Made by a program: the position numbers and the translations under genes. Under the pieces are notes generated by a model. The model did not search any database. It saw only the letters and a list, made by a program, of their open reading frames with translations, and was not told where the DNA came from. From Candidatus Delongbacteria bacterium (GTDB taxonomy: Bacteria; Delongbacteria; UBA4055): a stretch of 12,761 bases of DNA. Where the stretch lies: positions 1 through 12,761 of the forward strand of contig JAQICF010000212.1 in assembly GCA_027858795.1 (NCBI GenBank). Reading direction: 5' to 3'. Shown here piece after piece: positions 1-5,373 of the stretch. The stretch's first letter is position 1, and the number at the start of each line of letters is the position of its first letter.

Positions 1-2
1 AC

Positions 3-27
3 GTTAGCTTACATAAATTTTAAATTA
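3..27 (+). repeat. Left inverted repeat bracketing the nitroreductase gene
   Basis: This 25-bp segment starts with GTTAGCTT and ends in an AT-rich tract (AAATTTTAAATTA). Its reverse complement recurs at 810-834 with 22 of 25 positions identical; the three mismatches are adjacent. The repeat ends just before the ribosome binding site (AAAGGAGG, 27-34) of the nitroreductase gene, so the gene is framed tightly by the two copies. The outer GTTAGC is the same hexamer as the right arm of the attC-like palindrome at 894-899. It may therefore be the right end of a preceding attC-like site, most of which lies outside the window. Confidence 0.75.
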
Positions 28-38
28 AAGGAGGACAC

Positions 39-812
39 ATGAGCGCAGATGTTTACAAGAAAGCAAGAGATCGTAGAATTTTCATGAAAGCAAACTACGA
101 TGATTGGCATTCATTGACATCAGATCAAATGAAGGGGGAAAAGGTATTAATAGAAAAAGAATACGACCCTAATGCAGAGTTAATTGACCTTCCTGACCCT
201 AAAGATATAAATCTACTTGATATAAATTTATATGACCTTATAACAAATAGAAAAAGTGAAAGAAAATATAGTACAGAGCCATTAAGCCTATTAGAATTAT
301 CGTACTTGCTTTGGGTAACACAAGGCGTAAAAAAAATCAGTCCAGATAAAACTGTAACATTAAGAACTGTTCCATCATCAGGAGCAAGGCATCCTTTTGA
401 AACTTATTTATACATTAAAAATGTTAATGGTTTAAAAAAAGGAGTTTATAGGTATATCGCTATGAAACATAAACTGCTTTTTCTTTTTGATGAAGCGAAT
501 TTTGAAGATGATTTTATGAGAGCATGCGATGATACAACTTGGATGTTGGATGGTGCAGTAATTTTTATATGGAGCGTTATTCCTTATAGATCTGAATGGA
601 GATATATGGATAAATCAGCCAAATCAGTTACTATGGATGCAGGTCATGTCGGTCAAAATTTATACTTATCCTGCGAATCTATTGGATGTGGGACATGCAC
701 TGTCGCAGGTTATTTCCAAAAACATATGGATAAAGTGATGAAACTTGATGGAGAAGATGAATTTGTTATTTATTTTGCACCTGTTGGCAAAAAGCATATA
801 CAAAGTGTTTAA
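39..812 (+). CDS. SagB-type nitroreductase-family oxidoreductase
   Basis: This 257-residue protein is a predicted cytoplasmic FMN-dependent oxidoreductase of the nitroreductase superfamily, closest in pattern to the SagB/ThcOx-type branch. After an N-terminal extension of about 60 residues comes the flavin-phosphate-binding pattern R71-K-S-E-R75-K-Y-S. It is followed by an LSLLELSYLLW helix, the typical R109-TVPSSGARHP loop (residues 109-119), and MDAGHVGQNLYLSCESIGCG near residue 200, which corresponds to the family's buried helix. The ending FAPVGK is also typical. SagB enzymes oxidise azolines in peptide maturation, but no cyclodehydratase or precursor peptide lies nearby, so the substrate is unknown and a stand-alone reductase is equally likely. 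The start is supported by AAAGGAGG 5 nt upstream. The gene is alone between two inverted repeats and looks like a one-gene cassette. Confidence 0.85.
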   Translation: MSADVYKKARDRRIFMKANYDDWHSLTSDQMKGEKVLIEKEYDPNAELIDLPDPKDINLLDINLYDLITNRKSERKYSTEPLSLLELSYLLWVTQGVKKISPDKTVTLRTVPSSGARHPFETYLYIKNVNGLKKGVYRYIAMKHKLLFLFDEANFEDDFMRACDDTTWMLDGAVIFIWSVIPYRSEWRYMDKSAKSVTMDAGHVGQNLYLSCESIGCGTCTVAGYFQKHMDKVMKLDGEDEFVIYFAPVGKKHIQSV

Positions 813-834
813 TTTAAAATTTACAAAAGCTAAC
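810..834 (-). repeat. Right inverted repeat bracketing the nitroreductase gene
   Basis: Reverse-complement partner of 3-27 (22/25 identical). It begins on the TAA stop codon of the nitroreductase gene and ends with GCTAAC, which is also the left core arm of the attC-like palindrome at 829-899. Part of the match (the AT-rich half) is low complexity. The outer eight bases and the equal length of the two copies make chance unlikely. Confidence 0.7.
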
Positions 835-899
835 ATTAGCAAAATGACTGAATTACCCTACTTGACTTGACGCTCTCGCTTTTTGCTATGACCGTTAGC
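829..899 (+). other. attC-like recombination site (candidate)
   Basis: This is a 71-bp imperfect palindrome. GCTAAC (829-834) pairs with GTTAGC (894-899). An asymmetric unpaired spacer follows, AT on the left and TGACC on the right. TAGCAAAA (837-844) then pairs with TTTTGCTA (881-888), leaving a 36-nt centre. Paired outer core arms, an unpaired spacer, a second paired box and a variable centre are the architecture of integron attC sites. The core GTTAGCA only partly fits the GTTRRRY consensus. No integrase gene is in the window. A second site at 5026-5105 has the identical 2/5 spacer geometry, which supports a recognised element and not a chance hairpin. It could instead be another class of dispersed palindromic repeat. 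Confidence 0.55.
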
Positions 900-904
900 A
901 GCAA

Positions 905-942
905 TCGCAACTCTAAAAGATAAAAGACAAATTGAGCCTATT
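905..942 (+). repeat. Left ends of the inverted repeats framing the 4-kb block
   Basis: TCGCAACTCT (905-914) and ACAAATTGAGCCTATT (927-942) recur as reverse complements at 5011-5020 (9/10) and 4978-4993 (16/16) respectively, in mirrored order. The two parts are 12 nt apart here and 17 nt apart in the distal copy. They lie just inside the two attC-like palindromes, in the same relation as the 25-bp repeats to the first cassette-like unit. Confidence 0.7.
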
Positions 943-1063
943 TTGAAAAGAAGTAAAAAACAAAACGACTTGACATTAAAGAAATAATTAGATAGTTTAT
1001 TACTATCGCAAAACAAACAAAATAAGAGGTAAAACGGAAAGAATCGAGAATCTTTAAAATACT

Positions 1064-1088
1064 AAGATAATTAGCTTTAATTATCTTG
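1064..1088. other. Short hairpin in the intergenic region
   Basis: AAGATAATT (1064-1072) is perfectly complementary to AATTATCTT (1080-1088), with a 7-nt loop. No T run follows, so it is not a typical rho-independent terminator. It may be a folding element of a longer leader RNA that includes the hairpin at 1159-1241. Confidence 0.4.
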
Positions 1089-1148
1089 TCTTGACTTACT
1101 AAACTAGCACTTTGAGAAGCCACAGGACAGGAGAAGGAGCGTGTGTTC

Positions 1149-1154
1149 TATAAT
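1149..1154 (+). promoter_or_regulatory. Candidate -10 element upstream of the hairpin RNA
   Basis: TATAAT is an exact match to the sigma-70 -10 consensus, and the G run at 1159-1161 lies where transcription would start. I see no good -35 at the expected spacing; the hexamer there reads roughly GGACAG. The assignment rests on the -10 and on its placement right before the hairpin. Confidence 0.35.
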
Positions 1155-1158
1155 TATA

Positions 1159-1241
1159 GGGCACCGCCTCTTTATATCTTGTGGCTGGGCTGTGCTAGGC
1201 CTTGTGAGTCAGATATAACAGAGATACGGTGTCCTTTTTTT
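1159..1241 (+). ncRNA. Structured RNA or attenuator hairpin ending in a T run
   Basis: Three successive stems close on one another. GGGCACCG (1159-1166) pairs with CGGTGTCC (1227-1234, one G-U). CTCT (1168-1171) pairs with AGAG (1220-1223). ATATCT (1174-1179) pairs with AGATAT (1211-1216). They enclose a GC-rich 31-nt apical domain, and seven T follow (1235-1241). It can act as an intrinsic terminator, or be a small RNA of about 80 nt started from the TATAAT just upstream. The apical TGTGGCT (1180-1186) is also complementary to AGCCACA (1119-1125), so a longer transcript could fold in two ways, as in attenuators. It does not match SRP RNA, tmRNA, 6S or a riboswitch class that I can recognise. 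The next gene starts 47 nt downstream. Confidence 0.5.
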
Positions 1242-1288
1242 ATGGGAAAAATCAATCAGAATTATAAGAACACAAGAGGATAAATAAA

Positions 1289-1663
1289 ATGGCAATACAG
1301 TTTATAGCAATATGGGAACGTGATCAAAATAATAATTGGTACAATCTTGAAGAGCTTGAGCCAATACAAAATAATATTGATGGTTTTGGATATGTTTATG
1401 TAATTTGGACTCATTCAGATATAATTAAAGTTTTAAAAGTTGGGCAAAGTATTTTCTCTAAGAAAATTGAAGAATATAAAAATAATCCTCTGATACAAAA
1501 GTATCGTGAATCAGAAAGAATCAATATCACATGGGCAATTTTTCCCGAAAATTTATTAGATGGAGTAGTAGCATATCTTGATTATAAATTAAATCCATCA
1601 TTGAATGAAAAACATCCAATGGATTTTCTAATACCAATTAACTTGCCTGTGGAAGTAATGTAA
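1289..1663 (+). CDS. Small GIY-YIG-like domain protein
   Basis: This 124-residue protein has the pattern GYVYVIW near residues 33-39, then VLKVGQS about a dozen residues later, a middle 'WA' strand (TWAIFP), DGVVAYLDYKLNP, and a C-terminal INLP. This order (G-x-YVIW, K-VGQ, WA, DG-x-x-YL, NLP) recalls a family of short bacterial proteins related to GIY-YIG nuclease folds. I do not see a clear catalytic Arg/Glu pair, so nuclease activity is not established. No signal peptide or membrane segment is present. A modest AGAGGA site lies about 10 nt before the ATG. It follows the T-run hairpin at 1159-1241, which could attenuate it, and it lies in the block framed by inverted repeats. The family call is from memory of the pattern. 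Confidence 0.6.
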   Translation: MAIQFIAIWERDQNNNWYNLEELEPIQNNIDGFGYVYVIWTHSDIIKVLKVGQSIFSKKIEEYKNNPLIQKYRESERINITWAIFPENLLDGVVAYLDYKLNPSLNEKHPMDFLIPINLPVEVM

Positions 1664-1705
1664 ATAATTATACAACTTGCAATTAAATACAAAATAGATT
1701 AATTT

Positions 1706-1744
1706 AAAGGAGGTGATTTTTTTATGAATGTATCAAAGTTATAA
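1706..1744 (+). CDS. Hexapeptide mini-ORF behind a full-consensus Shine-Dalgarno
   Basis: AAAGGAGGTGAT (1706-1717) is complementary to the 3' end of 16S rRNA over 12 nt, stronger than any other site in the window. It is followed by seven T and an ATG at 1724, which reads MNVSKL and stops at 1742-1744. The next gene starts 32 nt later with its own AAAAGGAG. The mini-ORF could be a regulatory leader peptide, or the eroded start of a lost gene whose ribosome binding site persists. The six codons alone cannot show that a peptide is made. Confidence 0.4.
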   Translation, partial: KGGDFFMNVSKL

Positions 1745-1776
1745 AATCTGAATGATAAAAACAAAAGGAGTAACAA

Positions 1777-2649
1777 ATGAAAAACAAAAAAGCATTAGTT
1801 TTAGCAATAGTTTTCACATTATTAACATCCATCTTTGCAATGTCAGATGATGGTGCGAGTGAACCTGTTATTGCTAAAAAAGAAGTTATAAGTGATGTAT
1901 CACAGGTTGACAATCCCAACAAGACCGAAGAAGTAAAATCAATCGAAAATGTTAAAGATCAATTCGGAATTGATACAGGAATGACAAAGGTGGAGTTCGA
2001 ATTGTTTAAAAATAATTATTTTACGGTAGCTGAGAAGCTAGGTATTACTAACAATCTTTGGATTGATATTAAAAGTTATTTTGATCATAAAATCAATCTT
2101 AATGCTGTTGAAGAATTGAAAAACAATGGTTTTTTCTGGACTAAAGATCCAAAGCATGATCAAAGAATTGAATATAGCATTTCACATTCAGATATTATAG
2201 TCATTGGTACAATTGATCATTCTGAATATCTTTATAATACTCAAGAAGAAGAGACAAATGCAAGTAAAACGTATAAAAGACTGACAAGATATTATGTAAA
2301 AGTTGAAAATTTACTAAAAGGTACTGAGTATTACAATTCTTTACCTGAACAAGTTACATACACTAGTCCTATAGGTAAGTATGTTTGGGCATCAAGTGAT
2401 CAAAAACTGAAAATAGGTCAAAAGTATATTCTTTTCTTCAGAAAATATACAAATACAACTAATGACTTATATAAAATCAGATTTACATCGCTAAGATTAG
2501 AAGGATTTAATTTATACCTAGAATCTTCAAAAACTAAATTAAATTTAGATTATACTGAATTATTGCACAAAATCAGTCAATTTCAAGAAATTAATGATAG
2601 TAAAAACTTCTATGACAGGCATTATTTGAATGTCGGGGAGGAAGAATGA
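1777..2649 (+). CDS. Exported protein of unknown function
   Basis: This 290-residue protein starts with a Sec signal peptide: basic KNKK, a hydrophobic core to about residue 21, and likely cleavage after IFA. There is no lipobox cysteine. Residues about 30-65 are polar and probably a linker. Residues about 135-240 look like one beta-rich domain: SDIIVIGTI, then YYVKVENLLKGTE, an 'SPIG' turn and GQKYILFFRKY. This resembles the common secreted pattern 'D-x-V-x-G ... Y-x-V-x-V-x-x-LKG ... G-x-x-Y-L-x-F', but I cannot name a family. AAAAGGAG lies 6 nt before the ATG. The stop overlaps the start of the metalloprotease gene (ATGA), so the two are translationally coupled and may act together in the periplasm or outside the cell, perhaps as protease and partner or inhibitor (inference only). 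Confidence 0.75.
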   Translation: MKNKKALVLAIVFTLLTSIFAMSDDGASEPVIAKKEVISDVSQVDNPNKTEEVKSIENVKDQFGIDTGMTKVEFELFKNNYFTVAEKLGITNNLWIDIKSYFDHKINLNAVEELKNNGFFWTKDPKHDQRIEYSISHSDIIVIGTIDHSEYLYNTQEEETNASKTYKRLTRYYVKVENLLKGTEYYNSLPEQVTYTSPIGKYVWASSDQKLKIGQKYILFFRKYTNTTNDLYKIRFTSLRLEGFNLYLESSKTKLNLDYTELLHKISQFQEINDSKNFYDRHYLNVGEEE

Positions 2650-4982
2650 AATATTATATACTTTTATTAATAACGATAATACATTGCTCTTTTGCATATG
2701 ACTTACTTGATGTATGGTTGACAACTACTTCTGATAGCTGCAAAGTATACCTTACGCACGAAGTGGATAGTTTAGCAACATCATGGGGACTAAATTTCCA
2801 GAGTTGTATTAACGCTGTAAATGCTAATGGAGTTACAAACGCACCTACTCTTGTCGCTGCTGGTACCTCTTCTGAAACGGCACTGTGTATTGTTAGATAC
2901 GATTCTATACCTAATGAGCCAAATACTGTTGCAATAAATCATATAACTGGGACTGGGGATATTTCTGAATTTGAAATAATTATAAATAAAACAAAATTTA
3001 ATCCAGCAATACATGACATTAATATTACTTTACAACACGAACTTACACACGCCTTAGGATTGAATGATATAACAGATCCTACAGCTCTAATGCATTTTGA
3101 TTCATCCACTAGAACCGCTACGACCATAACAAATGATGAGAAGAACGGGATTAAGAATGTTTATGAGAAACCGAAAGTTAGAGTAATATCCCCTCATACA
3201 TTTAAGAATGATACGGTTACAATATTTAAATCTATAGATACCGTTGATATTGAATTTGAGGTTGAAACTCCTTCAATGTTGGAACATAATTCTATAACAC
3301 CACCTGATCTTCAACCTGTAGGTTACTTTTTAGATAAAGATGATGGTTACTTCCAATACGATGCAGCTTTTGATTCTCTCGGCAACGATATTTATCGTTT
3401 TAAAACAAATATGGATAGTTTTATTGAAGATAATAATGGTACGGATCTTCAAAAATTGCGTTCTTATATGAAAAGAGATGGTTTTTCTATCTATGATAAT
3501 TATAAATCAGAGAATTCCCCAGACAGCACTCTAGTATTTGAAATAAAAGCAGTTCCTAAAATACTAGAACTAGAAGATATGTACTTCTTACCTCCATCTT
3601 CTGGGAAGGGTGCAGTTTCAGATACAATTGAAGTTAAAATTGCTGTACCTGAAATATCAGGTAGCTATCCTGCTATAAAATTAAAGATTGATGATGTGTA
3701 TGTAGACCAAGGTGATATTGTTTTTGAAGATAACCTTTGGGTATATTATTGGGATTTAGTTGATGTTACTTCCGAAATTACAGGTAAAAGATTTAAGATT
3801 GAAGCAGAATTATTCGATGATCCAAACTGTAAAGATGAATCAGGTGCTATGATAGTAGAAGCTGTCTATGCCGAAGACTTTGAAGCATTTACAGGAGTGG
3901 GATGGTCGGTACACTTCTACGAAAATCCTAATATCATTTATAACGGTTGGTTTCTTTATACTGATCCACTTGAAGCGGAAAATACATGCCTTATGTCATT
4001 AACGCAAAATAGTATATCTCTTCAATATCAAATATGGTCACCTCCTTTTGTAGTGCCTGACAGTTCAGATTATGAAACGATATTAGATTATAGTGTGTAC
4101 TTTGATAAAACAGATGACAACAATCAAAGTAACCTTTACTTTTGGGTAACTGATGCAAGTGATAATCTACTAACTGACAGAGAAAGACTTTATCCTATTG
4201 ATGGTGAATGGATGCATTTCAATCACGATTTGAGTGAGTTTTATGGACAAACAATAAGATTTCGATGGGAGACTAACTATGGTGCTGGGGGAATACTTTG
4301 TGAAGATACAACTTATGCACTTGATTCTATACTTGTTTATGTAACTCCTCCTGATATGGATTTACCTATTATTGATTACATCACTGGAAATCAAGCTAAT
4401 GTTGATGAGGATATGAATATCAATCTCGCATTTAATGATGCGTCAGGTATCGTAAGTGTAACTGCAGATTATAACATTGAAGGAGAAAGTGGAACAATAA
4501 CATTGTCATCTGCGAAAAATTCATACACTTATACAGGTTTAATATCAGCTAGAGATCATGTTTGTGATGGCGATATAAAATTTAGAGTAGAAGATGAAGT
4601 AGGAAACACAATTATATCGGATCGCTATAGCATATCTTGGACGGAGTCGGGTGTAACACAAACTCCATCAACTCCATCAAATTTAATAATAACTGCTGAG
4701 AATGATTCTACAGTAGCACTTACTTGGAGTATAGTTGCTGGTGCTTCCGAATATAAAGTTTACGCTTCTGAAGATCCTTATGGTACTTTTATTTTAGATA
4801 CATTGGGTACTTTCATCAGTGGTACTCATTGGCAAAAAGATATTGGTACTAATAAGATGTTCTATCGTATCACAGCTGGTAATACAAGCAAAATGTTTAT
4901 ACCTGAGAATAATACTAAACCTGAGAAAGTAGATATTGAAAAAAATCTGATATTTATAGATCCGAGGAAGAAAAGACAATAG
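2646..4982 (+). CDS. Secreted multidomain metalloprotease, matrixin-like
   Basis: This 778-residue protein begins with a signal peptide (cleavage near residue 17, SFA/YD). The catalytic domain (about 18-175) carries the zinc motif H131-E-L-T-H135-A-L-G-L-N-D141, and eight residues on a Met-turn, ALM149H. The spacing matches matrixins, but the third ligand is Asp in place of the usual His, as in snapalysin-type zincins. Two Ig-like segments follow (about 180-400), then a MAM or jelly-roll-like domain (about 408-565, EDFEAFTGVGW to ALDSILVYV), another Ig-like domain (about 570-665) and a fibronectin type III domain (about 675-755, SNLIITAENDSTVALTW to FYRITAG). No sorting tail is obvious at the Lys/Arg-rich C-terminus. 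A GGGGAGG-like site lies within the end of the upstream gene, whose stop overlaps this ATG. The stop codon lies inside the inverted repeat 4978-4993. Confidence 0.85.
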   Translation: MKYYILLLITIIHCSFAYDLLDVWLTTTSDSCKVYLTHEVDSLATSWGLNFQSCINAVNANGVTNAPTLVAAGTSSETALCIVRYDSIPNEPNTVAINHITGTGDISEFEIIINKTKFNPAIHDINITLQHELTHALGLNDITDPTALMHFDSSTRTATTITNDEKNGIKNVYEKPKVRVISPHTFKNDTVTIFKSIDTVDIEFEVETPSMLEHNSITPPDLQPVGYFLDKDDGYFQYDAAFDSLGNDIYRFKTNMDSFIEDNNGTDLQKLRSYMKRDGFSIYDNYKSENSPDSTLVFEIKAVPKILELEDMYFLPPSSGKGAVSDTIEVKIAVPEISGSYPAIKLKIDDVYVDQGDIVFEDNLWVYYWDLVDVTSEITGKRFKIEAELFDDPNCKDESGAMIVEAVYAEDFEAFTGVGWSVHFYENPNIIYNGWFLYTDPLEAENTCLMSLTQNSISLQYQIWSPPFVVPDSSDYETILDYSVYFDKTDDNNQSNLYFWVTDASDNLLTDRERLYPIDGEWMHFNHDLSEFYGQTIRFRWETNYGAGGILCEDTTYALDSILVYVTPPDMDLPIIDYITGNQANVDEDMNINLAFNDASGIVSVTADYNIEGESGTITLSSAKNSYTYTGLISARDHVCDGDIKFRVEDEVGNTIISDRYSISWTESGVTQTPSTPSNLIITAENDSTVALTWSIVAGASEYKVYASEDPYGTFILDTLGTFISGTHWQKDIGTNKMFYRITAGNTSKMFIPENNTKPEKVDIEKNLIFIDPRKKRQ

Positions 4983-5020
4983 GCTCAATTTGTAAAGAGC
5001 AAGAACAAAGAGAGTTACGA
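4978..5020 (-). repeat. Right ends of the inverted repeats framing the 4-kb block
   Basis: AATAGGCTCAATTTGT (4978-4993) is the exact reverse complement of 927-942, and AGAGTTACGA (5011-5020) is that of 905-914 with one mismatch. The 16-mer overlaps the TAG stop of the metalloprotease gene, just as the right repeat of the first unit begins on the stop codon of its gene. The second attC-like palindrome starts six nt after the distal part. Confidence 0.7.
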
Positions 5021-5025
5021 CATCC

Positions 5026-5105
5026 TACAACATTGGCAAAACATCAATGGGTTACTTGTACATTTAACTCGCTCTTCCCCACTGCTTTTTGCCATATCCG
5101 TTGTA
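5026..5105 (+). other. Second attC-like recombination site (candidate)
   Basis: TACAAC (5026-5031) pairs with GTTGTA (5100-5105). The unpaired spacer is AT on the left and TATCC on the right. TGGCAAAA (5034-5041) pairs with TTTTGCCA (5087-5094). The spacer geometry (2 versus 5 nt) and box lengths are the same as in the site at 829-899. The outer arms differ in sequence but remain complementary, which indicates selection on structure. The sites also share centre motifs (TACTTG followed by CGCTCT) and GCTTTTTGC-AT--CCGTT on the right. The arms do not match GTTAGC at the left end of the 4-kb block, which argues against that block being one simple integron cassette. A longer flanking pair, TTACGACAT (5015-5023) with ATGTCGTAA (5133-5141), encloses the site. 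Confidence 0.5.
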
Positions 5106-5127
5106 AACTTTTACAACTTTGGCAAAA
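5087..5127. repeat. Overlapping hairpin reusing the right arm of the attC-like site
   Basis: GTTGTAA (5100-5106) pairs with TTACAAC (5111-5117) around a 4-nt loop, and TTTTGCC (5087-5093) pairs with GGCAAAA (5121-5127). The right arm of the palindrome can thus pair either with the arm at 5026-5041 or with this third arm copy. It may be a remnant of an adjacent, inverted or deleted copy of the element. It could also slow or terminate transcription from the protease gene, although the T run that would follow is absent. Confidence 0.5.
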
Positions 5128-5156
5128 TGGCAATGTCGTAATCATCTATGGGTCCG

Positions 5157-5170
5157 AATGCTTTAGCATT
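5157..5170. repeat. Small hairpin with a TGCTTTAGCA core
   Basis: AATGC (5157-5161) pairs with GCATT (5166-5170) around TTTA. Its core is the reverse complement of the core of the hairpin at 5320-5339, so the two may be an inverted pair of one short repeat. Confidence 0.35.
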
Positions 5171-5319
5171 ATATTTCACCTTTCTCTATTGGCTATACTA
5201 AATAGCTACCATTATCAAAACAATAAATACCTTTCACACCCACAAAACTGCACTTTATCATTTTATTTCTTCCTTTCATTCATTATTATCTTTGTAAGAT
5301 AAATACAATTGCATATCTT

Positions 5320-5339
5320 TATCGTGCTAAAGCACGATA
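5320..5339. repeat. Perfect short palindrome upstream of the M16 peptidase gene
   Basis: TATCGTGCT (5320-5328) and AGCACGATA (5331-5339) are perfect reverse complements. In practice they form 8 bp with a TAAA loop. It lies 34 nt before the start codon of the M16 peptidase gene and would be in its leader or promoter. No T run follows. It could be an operator, a leader hairpin or the end of a dispersed repeat. Confidence 0.45.
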
Positions 5340-5373
5340 GCTGTGAAATAAAAATTAAAAATAGAAGGAAATT

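Larger units (their letters stand above)
813..1288. other. 476-bp intergenic region, structured and without a convincing gene
   Basis: From left to right the stretch holds the inverted-repeat copy and attC-like palindrome (to 899), the left ends of the second inverted-repeat pair (905-914 and 927-942), an AT-rich stretch, a hairpin at 1064-1088, a -10-like TATAAT at 1149-1154 and a large hairpin with a T run at 1159-1241. A 61-codon reading frame on the minus strand (938-1123) has no ribosome binding site, and I do not consider it a gene. Confidence 0.6.
4983..5373. other. 391-bp intergenic region of palindromes and small hairpins
   Basis: It contains the right inverted repeats (to 5020), the second attC-like palindrome (5026-5105), an extra overlapping hairpin (5087-5127) and two short hairpins at 5157-5170 and 5320-5339. 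An 89-codon frame at 5033-5302 starts inside the palindrome, lacks a ribosome binding site and ends in a low-complexity hydrophobic tail, so I do not call it a gene. Confidence 0.6.

Noticed and set aside
938..1123. 61-codon minus-strand frame with a hydrophobic segment
   Set aside because: There is no ribosome binding site. It overlaps the inverted repeat and the hairpin at 1064-1088, and its residue mix is what AT-rich noncoding DNA gives.
1119..1241. SRP RNA, 6S RNA, tmRNA, group II intron end or retron RNA
   Set aside because: None of the diagnostic motifs is present (SRP GGAA loop pattern, tmRNA ends, intron boundary), and no reverse transcriptase is in the window.
5033..5302. 89-codon frame on the plus strand
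   Set aside because: It begins inside the attC-like palindrome, has no Shine-Dalgarno, and its C-terminus is a low-complexity Phe/Ile/Tyr stretch.
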